This document shows positions 37,281 through 44,143 of a stretch of 64,000 nt of DNA, one piece after another; within the stretch, counting starts at the first letter, position 1, and each line of letters starts with the position of its first letter. The DNA is from a virus: positions 89,127 through 153,126 of the IMG/VR virus record IMGVR_UViG_3300042698_000029, one strand, 5' to 3'. The notes under the pieces were generated by a model that did no database searches, was not told the origin of the DNA, and saw nothing but the letters and a program-made list of their open reading frames with translations. Both the position numbers and the translations under genes were made by a program.

Positions 37281-37354
37281 TACACTCGGCAGGATTCGAA
37301 CCTGCAACCTCCTGGTCCGTAGCCAGGTGCTCTATCCGATTGAGCTACGAGCGC
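37281..37354 (-). tRNA. tRNA-Arg (anticodon ACG)
   Basis: 74 nt: acceptor GCGCTCG/CGAGTGT, anticodon stem CCTGG/CCAGG with loop CTACGGA, T-arm GCAGG-TTCGAAT-CCTGC. Confidence 0.94.
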
Positions 37355-37359
37355 TTGAC

Positions 37360-37409
37360 GAGGTACCGCGTCTTCCTCGGACTCACCTGCGGGAGCCACG
37401 CGGTACCTC
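37360..37409. repeat. 12-bp inverted repeat hairpin upstream of tRNA-Arg
   Basis: The arms gaggtaccgcgt (37360-37371) and acgcggtacctc (37398-37409) are perfect, with a 26-nt loop. There is no T-tract on either side, so it is not an ordinary terminator. It may be a structured RNA or a processing signal in the array. Confidence 0.4.
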
Positions 37410-37502
37410 TTGCCTGGTGTGACCCAAGGCGACCGCCGTGTCCCGCACCCCTTGACCCCCGGAGGGCTCGCCTGGTGACGGGAACTTAACGGATAGCAGG
37501 AG

Positions 37503-37576
37503 TAGGGGAGAGAGGAATTGAACCTCCGACCTCGTGATTATCAGTCACGCGCTCTTACCAACTGAGCTACACCCCT
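37503..37576 (-). tRNA. tRNA-Ile (anticodon GAT)
   Basis: 74 nt: D-arm GCTC..GAGC, anticodon stem CGTGA/TCACG with loop CTGATAA, T-arm GGAGG-TTCAATT-CCTCT, acceptor AGGGGTG/CTCCCCT with one mismatch. Confidence 0.93.
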
Positions 37577-37745
37577 TTGAAGAGGCCGGTCTCCTGTCCA
37601 GAAGATGCGCGGCCTCTCGCCCAGCGAATTCCCCGAAGGTGCATTCCATGGAATTCTCTGCACTTGGGCCCTTGGGTTTCCCTGGCCCCTTCTGTCTTCA
37701 GTATGCCCACAGTGCCGCAGGCCTTGCAAGCCGTATCAGCTCGAT

Positions 37746-37759
37746 GTGACCTGACTCAC
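37746..37759. promoter_or_regulatory. GTGA-N6-TCAC site
   Basis: GTGACCTGACTCAC lies immediately after the stop of the 137-aa gene and upstream, on the minus strand, of the tRNA array. It could control array transcription. Confidence 0.5.
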
Positions 37760-37760
37760 T

Positions 37761-38174
37761 TCAGCAGTACGCCGACTGGAGCATCCAGGTCGGGGCTGAA
37801 GCCTTGAGCTCCAGCGTCTTCACCGCCCATTCCAGTCGGAGAACCTCCTCCATGCCCAGGGAGAAGTGACTGTGATCGATCGTCTTCCCGCCGCCCTCGT
37901 CCACGGAGACCGACCGCGACGTGAGCAGGATGAACCGATGCCCCAGTGGGGTGGGGTTGTTCACCCAGGGGATCTCCAGGCCGAGTTCGTCCCGGAGGCG
38001 CACGGTCAGGTCGTCGTACTCCAGAGCGTTGACCGTTTCCTCGTCCACGCCGTGCTCCAGGAGCAGCACCTTCTGCATGGTCTCGATAACGTCCCCCGAT
38101 CCGAAGGTCCAGCTCTGCTCGGACGGCTCTTCGAACGCTACGCCGAAGTGGAGCTCTGTCTGGTGGTAACCCAT
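37761..38174 (-). CDS. Hypothetical protein (137 aa)
   Basis: ATG follows GGAAGGGGA. Soluble acidic protein (GYHQTELHFGVAFEEPSEQS at the start). No family recognised. It is divergent from the Acb2-like gene, which may link it to anti-defence functions. Confidence 0.6.
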   Translation of the reverse strand: MGYHQTELHFGVAFEEPSEQSWTFGSGDVIETMQKVLLLEHGVDEETVNALEYDDLTVRLRDELGLEIPWVNNPTPLGHRFILLTSRSVSVDEGGGKTIDHSHFSLGMEEVLRLEWAVKTLELKASAPTWMLQSAYC

Positions 38175-38238
38175 GATATTCCCCTTCCGTTCTCACTATT
38201 TTCCCACGTCATACCTGGTGGTAGTACCCTGTGGAGAC

Positions 38239-38457
38239 GTGACCCCCACCACACCTGGAGTATCCGTGGATCCCACCGAGCAGATGATGAAGTTCTTCGA
38301 GTTCGAACATCTTCCCGCTCATCTTCAGCAGGTCTCCAAGATCTTCTCCACGGCAGCTGCGCAGATCGTGGATCTGGTGCCACCGGGCCCGGAGCGGACA
38401 GTGTGTCTCCGCAAGCTGCTGGAGGCCAAGGACTGCGGAGTACGGGCCTCCCTGTAA
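38239..38457 (+). CDS. acb2: Acb2-like anti-CBASS protein (72 aa)
   Basis: The core MMKFFEFEHLPAHLQQVSKI, then the helix TAAAQIVDLVP and the end PERTVCLRKLLEAKDCGVRA, match the small helical phage family (Acb2/Tad1 hairpin type) that sequesters cyclic oligonucleotides and so silences CBASS signalling. The GTG start has only a GGAGAC site; a TAGTAC box lies 11 bp upstream, so a very short leader is likely. It is followed by a strong terminator. The family call is by motif memory and should be searched. Confidence 0.72.
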   Translation: MTPTTPGVSVDPTEQMMKFFEFEHLPAHLQQVSKIFSTAAAQIVDLVPPGPERTVCLRKLLEAKDCGVRASL

Positions 38458-38464
38458 AAACGCT

Positions 38465-38515
38465 GAGACCCTCTCCGATGGCGGCCCGCAGGCCGGGGAA
38501 ACCGGAGAGGGTCTC
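38465..38515. terminator. Terminator between the Acb2-like gene and the convergent gene
   Basis: The 13-bp stem gagaccctctccg pairs with cggagagggtctc. Confidence 0.72.
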
Positions 38516-38528
38516 AGGACCGAAAGCG

Positions 38529-39248
38529 TCAGCGATCGGTCACCCTGTTGCGGCGCGCGAAGACAAGGACTCCCGCGCCGAGGAACATGATGCCACTAGC
38601 GAAGAGCATCTGCACCACGTCCTCATACCCCGCGCGTTCGGTCCTGGTCTCCTCCGTGGACAACCTCGTTTCGCCCCTCGACGCGGGCGGCTGGGGAACC
38701 CGGGGTGGAGGAGGCACCACCAACTTGCTGAAAGGGGTTCTTTCCATGCCGGTGTACGACACGGACGGATTCGGGGAGCTCGAAGATTTCGGCCCCGAGA
38801 TCGCCGCCGATGAGGCGGATGAAGTAGAGACGGGGCCGCCTGAGATCTGGGTGGTGCGACGAGCCAAGCCCGTACGGCTGCCCGTGGAAGACGTACCAGA
38901 CCCCAGGGGGTGCCTCAACGTCCCCGGGACGCCCGTACCCCGTGTAGAGGAGATCGTCTTCCCAGGCCTCTCCCTGATCGGCGGCCCACTCCTGGAAGAT
39001 TGGGCCGAAGGACCGGAGAACGGACGTGCAGGCTTTGCGGCAGAGGTCGGGGATGGTGGGGATACGGCCACGCACTCTTCAACCTCGACGTACCAGGCGG
39101 GTGGGTCCGGGGGTGCCGGAACGGGTTCGAAATAAGTAGAACATGAACACGGGCAATCCGAACGGTTGCCCTGTGTCGCCACGGCGGCCGAGCCGAGCCC
39201 TACGAAGACCACGACAGCCGTGACGGTCACCAGGAAGACGTGTCGCAT
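38529..39248 (-). CDS. Secreted, membrane-anchored Ser/Thr/Pro-rich protein (239 aa, frame uncertain)
   Basis: ATG at 39248 follows GAAAGG. The frame has a signal peptide (residues 1-26), a Ser/Thr/Pro-rich middle and a C-terminal helix (LFASGIMFLGAGVLVFARRN), the plan of a wall-spanning anchored protein without LPxTG. However, in the middle (38740-39070) third-position GC is lower here than in the overlapping frame 38623-39075, which weakens the call. It adjoins the chaplin gene and may be co-transcribed with it. Confidence 0.45.
   Translation of the reverse strand: MRHVFLVTVTAVVVFVGLGSAAVATQGNRSDCPCSCSTYFEPVPAPPDPPAWYVEVEECVAVSPPSPTSAAKPARPFSGPSAQSSRSGPPIRERPGKTISSTRGTGVPGTLRHPLGSGTSSTGSRTGLARRTTQISGGPVSTSSASSAAISGPKSSSSPNPSVSYTGMERTPFSKLVVPPPPRVPQPPASRGETRLSTEETRTERAGYEDVVQMLFASGIMFLGAGVLVFARRNRVTDR
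38623..39075 (-). CDS. Alternative overlapping frame (150 aa)
   Basis: The codons of this frame have strongly biased GC third positions and give a plausible soluble sequence (GEAWEDDLLYTGYGRPGDVE, PGVWYVFHGQPYG). It begins with GTG directly after an in-frame TGA and lies wholly inside the 239-aa frame. Either it is a real overlapping gene, or a frameshift joins the upstream signal peptide to this frame. Confidence 0.4.
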   Translation of the reverse strand: MRGRIPTIPDLCRKACTSVLRSFGPIFQEWAADQGEAWEDDLLYTGYGRPGDVEAPPGVWYVFHGQPYGLGSSHHPDLRRPRLYFIRLIGGDLGAEIFELPESVRVVHRHGKNPFQQVGGASSTPGSPAARVEGRNEVVHGGDQDRTRGV

Positions 39249-39257
39249 GGAGCCTTT

Positions 39258-39578
39258 CTACGCGTTGATGCAGGTGTTTCCAAACGCGGGGTTCAGTGCA
39301 CCGATTACGTTGACCGTGTTGCCGCAGACGTTGATCGGAATGTGGATCGGGATCTGAACGACATTGCCCGAGAGGATGCCCGGCGAGCCCACGGCCGCAC
39401 CCGTGGCGTGAGCCCCTCCGCCGCCGTGGTGGTGGTGGCCTCCGTGGTGGTTCTTGCGCCCGTGGTCCTTCTCCTCACACACGTGGTCGTAGCCGCAGGA
39501 CGGGGCCTGGGCCACGGCTGCGGCCGGGGCACCCAGTACCAGGGAAACACTGGCCACGGCCAGAGCGAGCTTCTTCAT
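39258..39578 (-). CDS. Chaplin-domain hydrophobic surface protein (106 aa)
   Basis: ATG at 39578 follows AAAGGA. A signal peptide (residues 1-24) leads to a His/Gly-rich linker (HHGGHHHHGGGG) and a chaplin domain at 64-106 with GSPGILSGNVVQIPIHIP, C85 and C103, and LNPAFGNTC. Chaplins assemble into amyloid rodlets on aerial hyphae of Streptomyces. Short chaplins are not sorted to the wall; this one lacks a sortase motif. The His-rich insert is unusual. A chaplin on a phage-like element is unexpected. Confidence 0.88.
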   Translation of the reverse strand: MKKLALAVASVSLVLGAPAAAVAQAPSCGYDHVCEEKDHGRKNHHGGHHHHGGGGAHATGAAVGSPGILSGNVVQIPIHIPINVCGNTVNVIGALNPAFGNTCINA

Positions 39579-39672
39579 CAAGGGTCCTTTCGTAGGTGGA
39601 TGGATCACCGGCGTCCCAACGAAGTCGAGGCCGCCGGGTCGCGGGGAGTCACCCGGATGATTCCGGGCCGAT

Positions 39673-41559
39673 TCAGCCCCCGAGCTCCTTGACCGCCGCG
39701 TACACGCGTCGGGCAATGTACAGGTGACCTGCGTCGTTGGGGTGAACACCGTCCGAACCGATGTAGAGGTCGGCGTTGCCGCTCCCTGTGGGAGAGCTGG
39801 TGTTGCCCGTGCCCGTGATCCACGGTCCGTGAGTGGCGACGAGGGTTCCGGTGGCGTCGTAAATGGAGCCCGTGACGGGGGAGATGAAGGGGATTCCGGC
39901 CGCAGCAGCCGACAGGCGCAGGGTGGTGTCGGTGTTGGTGATGCCACTGCCGGGCGAGCCGGTGGGAGACCAGCACCCGAGCACGTAGATCTGCGTGTCC
40001 GGCAGGGCCGCCTGGATGGTGCTGTACAGCAGGTCGGCCGCTGTGTCGATCGCAGGCTGGGATCCGCCGTTGTCGTTGTACCCGCCCCAGATGAACAGGA
40101 TGTCCGGCGCCCACGGCGTGACGTCCACGGCGACACGGTCCTGGAAGACGACGGAGGTACCAGGAGTGATGTATCCCGTGCCGCCGATGCCTTCCTGCCA
40201 CGAGTCCTCGTAGCCCAGCATCTGCATGGCCTTGTTGAACCAGGTTCCCGCGCCCAGGGCGGTGTTCATGGCGCTTCCCCCGGACAGGCTGTCGCCCAGC
40301 ACCATCACCCGCTTCTCGGGCTGCGGAGGCTTCCACATGATGGCAGTCGGGGGAAGGTAGATGCCTCCGAAGGGCATTACTGAGCAGTCGAAGCGGATGA
40401 CGCGCGGCTTCGCGCGGCCCAACGTGACCGTGAGCAGGTGCGTGCTGCCGGGGGTGGTGCCTGCAATGGCCTGCATGAGGTCGGTCAGGGGACGGCCGTC
40501 GACCCAGAGCCGCAGGTGTCCGGCGGACTGGAAGTTCAGGCGCAGCTGGAACGCGTCGGCGTCGGTGCCGAAGCTGAAGCTGTACGTGGACTGGGACGAG
40601 GCGAGGGTCGTGCGGGTGTTGGGGTACCGGGAGGTCGGGAGTACGTAGGTGGAGTCGGGAGTCCCGGATCCGATGGTGAAGTTGCCCGCGCCCAGGTACA
40701 GGAAGCGTCCGGTGACGTCGCTGCCGGAGAGCGCCACTCCGGGAGGGGCTTGTTTGATGTACCCGCTGGCGGGGGTGCTGGTCTGGGCGATGCTGATGTT
40801 TGTCGGGGCCGGGGCGGGACCGAGGTTGGTCAGCGTCATGCGCCACGGGTAGTTGGGGAAGGCGTAGACCCGGCCCGCGCCAGTGCCCTGGTTGGCCAGG
40901 GCGATGGTGGCGAAGCCGTTGCTGAGGTGCGCGGCGGTGACGGTGAAGATCGTGCCCGAAGACGCCTTGTTGAACGAGGTGCTGGGGTAGAACTCGGGGT
41001 TGCCCTCCGTGAGCGGGGAAGCGGTGCCGGAGGAGGCGTATTGCGCGATGGCTCCGGCTGAGCTGAGGAGTACCAGGTCCAGGTAGCGGCTGCCGGAGTA
41101 GAGCATCCCGAGGTGGACCTGGATGCGGTCGTCGGGCTGCGCCAGGATGGAGCACTTGAGCTGGGTGCCCACGCTGGTGGACGCGATTGTCCAGGACGCG
41201 GCCGAGGCGAGGTCCTGGACAGCACCGTCGATGATCTTTGCTTCGGCGGTGCGGTTGCCCGTGCTGTCGACTCCCGGGACACCCTGAATGCCCTGGAGAC
41301 CTGGTGACCCGTCCTGGCCGTCCGCTCCGGCGGGACCCGTGGCGCCGGTCGCCCCCGTTGCTCCAGGAGTTCCGGGCGCCCCGTCTGCCCCGTCCTGGCC
41401 GTCCGCTCCGGCCGGTCCGGCGGGGCCCGTCGGTCCAGTGGGTCCGGTGGCCCCTGGAGGCCCCGTGGGTCCGGTCGGCCCGGTAGCGCCGGGTGCCCCG
41501 TCAGCACCGGGAGGACCCGGAATGCCGTAACTTCCGCATACCCCTGGATACGTGCTCAT
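39673..41559 (-). CDS. Tail fibre with collagen-like repeats and SGNH esterase domain
   Basis: 628 aa. The N-terminus has a Gly-X-Y collagen-like run (about residues 15-110), then a beta-rich linker. An SGNH/GDSL hydrolase domain occupies about 395-628, with [11 protein letters not shown] (nucleophile Ser), the GGYNDN block and the DGVHPND block. Such fibres deacylate host surface polysaccharides during adsorption. ATG at 41559 follows GAAAGGG. Confidence 0.88.
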   Translation of the reverse strand: MSTYPGVCGSYGIPGPPGADGAPGATGPTGPTGPPGATGPTGPTGPAGPAGADGQDGADGAPGTPGATGATGATGPAGADGQDGSPGLQGIQGVPGVDSTGNRTAEAKIIDGAVQDLASAASWTIASTSVGTQLKCSILAQPDDRIQVHLGMLYSGSRYLDLVLLSSAGAIAQYASSGTASPLTEGNPEFYPSTSFNKASSGTIFTVTAAHLSNGFATIALANQGTGAGRVYAFPNYPWRMTLTNLGPAPAPTNISIAQTSTPASGYIKQAPPGVALSGSDVTGRFLYLGAGNFTIGSGTPDSTYVLPTSRYPNTRTTLASSQSTYSFSFGTDADAFQLRLNFQSAGHLRLWVDGRPLTDLMQAIAGTTPGSTHLLTVTLGRAKPRVIRFDCSVMPFGGIYLPPTAIMWKPPQPEKRVMVLGDSLSGGSAMNTALGAGTWFNKAMQMLGYEDSWQEGIGGTGYITPGTSVVFQDRVAVDVTPWAPDILFIWGGYNDNGGSQPAIDTAADLLYSTIQAALPDTQIYVLGCWSPTGSPGSGITNTDTTLRLSAAAAGIPFISPVTGSIYDATGTLVATHGPWITGTGNTSSPTGSGNADLYIGSDGVHPNDAGHLYIARRVYAAVKELGG

Positions 41560-41630
41560 GGCGACCCTTTCGGACGATTCGCTCTCAGGGTATGCCAAAG
41601 GGTGCAGAGCGGATCATCCGGACATGACGA

Positions 41631-41661
41631 AGCCCCCACCTGTTCGTGCAGATGGGGGCCT
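41631..41661. terminator. Terminator
   Basis: The stem gcccccacctg pairs with cagatgggggc, with one mismatch. Confidence 0.55.
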
Positions 41662-41687
41662 CGCTGCGCGTGACTGCGGAATCCAGG

Positions 41688-42005
41688 TTACTGATCTATG
41701 TGGGGGCCGATGTACTCCACACAGATGGTCTGAACGTCATCCACCCGTTCGCCGTAGAACCAGACGAGGCGTTCTGCCGAGGGCCCTCGCCGGACCCATG
41801 AGAACCACAGCTCGTCTCTGCCCTGGAGCCACGAGGGACCTCGGTTGGACGCCCGGCGGTGGCTGGATAGGGACGGGTACGAAGGATCCTTCTCCAGCAG
41901 GTTCAGGGCCTTCTTGACCTGTCTGATCTTGCCGTGGTCCCCGCTGCGCTCGATGGCCTGGAGGCCTCGGCGCGCACGTTCTCTGATGTCGAGCTGGTAG
42001 GGCAT
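41688..42005 (-). CDS. RelE/ParE-fold protein (105 aa)
   Basis: ATG follows AGGAG. YQLDIRERARRGLQAIERSG, a connecting helix and the late strands DELWFSWVRRG and LVWFYGERVDD are typical of the RelE/ParE fold, with basic residues in the usual places. It lies between tail-fibre genes, without an evident antitoxin. Confidence 0.58.
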   Translation of the reverse strand: MPYQLDIRERARRGLQAIERSGDHGKIRQVKKALNLLEKDPSYPSLSSHRRASNRGPSWLQGRDELWFSWVRRGPSAERLVWFYGERVDDVQTICVEYIGPHIDQ

Positions 42006-42037
42006 GCGTTCTCCTGCGCGGTGCGCGAATGGACGGG

Positions 42038-42379
42038 TTATATGTCGTCAAGGCGCGAGCCACCCAGAAAGTTCCTGAAGAACTCCCTCACCCCGCCGCG
42101 AGGGCGGACGGATGGCTTTCCTCCGCCGGGTTCGGCACGGACCCCGTTGTCCTGGTACACGGCTTCCACGCCCGTGATCCCGTTGAGCTTGCGGATCATG
42201 GCGTAGTACTGGCCGAGAGGGAGCAGATCCTTCGGCTCCTCCAGCTCAATCACATCCGTGCGGAGCCAGTGGCGGGCCCCTGCGAGCTCCCGGTCAGGCC
42301 CCAGGATTGAGATGGCCTCGTCCCAGATCCTGTCCTGGTCGGCCTTCGGCAAACCCTTGCGCATGCGTACGACAATCAC
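42038..42379 (-). CDS. Hypothetical protein (113 aa)
   Basis: GTG at 42379 follows GGAAGGGGAG. A soluble ferredoxin-like alpha/beta N-terminus (VVRMRKGLPKADQDRIWDEA) with a disordered, basic C-terminus. No family recognised. Confidence 0.6.
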   Translation of the reverse strand: MIVVRMRKGLPKADQDRIWDEAISILGPDRELAGARHWLRTDVIELEEPKDLLPLGQYYAMIRKLNGITGVEAVYQDNGVRAEPGGGKPSVRPRGGVREFFRNFLGGSRLDDI

Positions 42380-42445
42380 TGCACTCCCCTTCCGTAGGTT
42401 TCTCCACCCTAAGGTGAACTGGAGGGTACGGAAAGGGAGTTGACC

Positions 42446-42459
42446 GTGAGTCCTGTCAC
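42446..42459. promoter_or_regulatory. GTGA-N6-TCAC site
   Basis: GTGAGTCCTGTCAC lies just past the stop of the GDPD fibre gene, upstream of the 113-aa gene. Confidence 0.5.
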
Positions 42460-42463
42460 ATGG

Positions 42464-44095
42464 CTACACGGTCGGCATGGACACGTTTCGCCAGTGCGGC
42501 GTGGAGCTGTTCTGGGTGACGTTGCCCGACACCAGGTGCATGTAGGGGCCCCGGTAGGTCTGGGCTGCCGCTGCCGAGGAGGTGATGGAGAACTCCGGCG
42601 AGATGTCGGTCCTGACGAAGGTGAGCGAGGTCGGCCGGACCTCGATCCTGAAGGTCATGTAGGTGTCTGCCACGGGCGGCTGGAAGCCGCTGGTGGTGGG
42701 CGGGGTGCCATTCGCCACGGCCGTGCTGCCAGCGGTGCCGGGGTCGTGGCGGTTGATGAGCATTTCGCCGTTGGCCCGGACAAGGCAGTGGTACCCGCCG
42801 ACCGTGTTGGTGGATCCCGTGAAGATGTACTGGGTGTCATCGGGGCGGCATACCGCTACTCCGCTGACCTGAGTGGAGACGGGCGGGATGACGGGCCATT
42901 TCATGGACCACAGCACGTTGTAGGACGAGGGGGCTGGGACTTCGTTCAGGCCGCCCAGGCAGACCGTGTGAGCGGAGCTCAGGCTGGGGAAATAGACGCT
43001 GCCGTCACTGGCGTCGAACTTCAGCCGGGTCGCGCGCGAAGCCTCCGAGGTGGGGATCGTCGGATCCCCCTCCAGCATGCCGGGCATCATGACCTTGGTG
43101 GCGAAGTTGTCGGCCGCCAGCATCTTGTACGTGAACTCGGTGTTCGTGGACCGGGTGACGTAGGCGATGCGCGAGCACATCAGGCCCTTGACTCCGAGAT
43201 CCTGGCTGAGGTGGCGTGCCTGCTCGCGGCGGTGGACTTCCCAGACCATGGTGTCCTTGCCCCGTGCGACGATCTCCGCGATACGGGCATCGGTCGTGAC
43301 GGCGGGAATCCCCCACATGTCTACGACGGAGTCGTAGGTGTTGAGCTCGCTGTCGTTGGTCAGGCCGTCCCCGGCCAGGTACCCCCACGTGGTGAATCCG
43401 TTGGTCCGGGCCCAGGACAGCAGGCTGTTGTTGTACATCATCTTGACCACGACGTTCTGCCGGGCCTGCGGGTAGTCCTCCAGGAGCATGCGCTGCAAGG
43501 GCTGTACCGCCGCGTTGGATTTGGCCTCTACGAAGATCACCGTGTTGTGGATGAACCGGTCCAGCACTTCTCGCAGGGTGACCAGGCGCTGACCGGGCCA
43601 GCCCGGTCCGAGGTAGTCGGTCTCCTCGCTCCGTACGAGGGCGGCGATCTCCGACCAGGGGCGCGTGGTGGCCGCTCCGGTGGAGTTGGTGCTTTTGTCG
43701 AAGTCCGGGTCGTGCATGCAGAACAGCGTCTTGTCGGCTGCCGCAACCACGGACACCTCGATCGCGGGCACGTAGCCGTTCGTCCTCATCAGCTCGGTGC
43801 TGACGTCGTAGCCGACCAGGGTGTGTTCGGGGAATTCGGCGCCGGATCCCCGGTGGGCGACGTACCAGCCAGCGGCCTGCGCTCGCATCTGGGCGATCGT
43901 GTAGGCGGGCAGGGCGGAGCTGGCCGACGGGCCCTGGCCCTCCTGGGACACGACGACCGACCAGGGGGCCGCTGGAGGGGACTGGCCTGCGGTGGTGGTG
44001 CTGGTGGCCAGGAAGATGGCGCCCCGGAACGAGACCAGGGAGCCGGAGGGGTAGATGGTATTGGCAGACCAGACGCCCCGCCACGGATAGGCCAT
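42464..44095 (-). CDS. Tail fibre with glycerophosphodiester phosphodiesterase (GDPD) domain
   Basis: 543 aa. A carbohydrate-binding module opens the protein (WRGVWSANTIYPSGSLVSF). The GDPD TIM-barrel follows, with AHRGSGAEFPEHT, IEVSVV...LFCMHDPDFDK and IFVEAKS supplying catalytic His and acidic metal ligands. A lectin-like beta domain ends the protein. GDPD fibres degrade wall teichoic acid. ATG follows AAAGGAG. Confidence 0.86.
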   Translation of the reverse strand: MAYPWRGVWSANTIYPSGSLVSFRGAIFLATSTTTAGQSPPAAPWSVVVSQEGQGPSASSALPAYTIAQMRAQAAGWYVAHRGSGAEFPEHTLVGYDVSTELMRTNGYVPAIEVSVVAAADKTLFCMHDPDFDKSTNSTGAATTRPWSEIAALVRSEETDYLGPGWPGQRLVTLREVLDRFIHNTVIFVEAKSNAAVQPLQRMLLEDYPQARQNVVVKMMYNNSLLSWARTNGFTTWGYLAGDGLTNDSELNTYDSVVDMWGIPAVTTDARIAEIVARGKDTMVWEVHRREQARHLSQDLGVKGLMCSRIAYVTRSTNTEFTYKMLAADNFATKVMMPGMLEGDPTIPTSEASRATRLKFDASDGSVYFPSLSSAHTVCLGGLNEVPAPSSYNVLWSMKWPVIPPVSTQVSGVAVCRPDDTQYIFTGSTNTVGGYHCLVRANGEMLINRHDPGTAGSTAVANGTPPTTSGFQPPVADTYMTFRIEVRPTSLTFVRTDISPEFSITSSAAAAQTYRGPYMHLVSGNVTQNSSTPHWRNVSMPTV

Positions 44096-44143
44096 ACCAG
44101 GCTCCTTTGGACTATCTGGACATTGCTCTCTTAAAGGATAGGA

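Noticed and set aside
37541-37760. Short frames between tRNA-Ile and the 137-aa gene, one with a CxxC pair
   Set aside because: No start codon with a ribosome site; one frame runs into tRNA-Ile.
41290-41520. Short-period repeats in the fibre gene, considered as a CRISPR-like array
   Set aside because: The repeats are in-frame Gly-X-Y codons with no unique spacers; they encode a collagen-like stalk.
42440-44134. 564-codon plus-strand frame opposite the GDPD fibre
   Set aside because: Shadow frame; the minus-strand product has clear catalytic motifs and a ribosome site.
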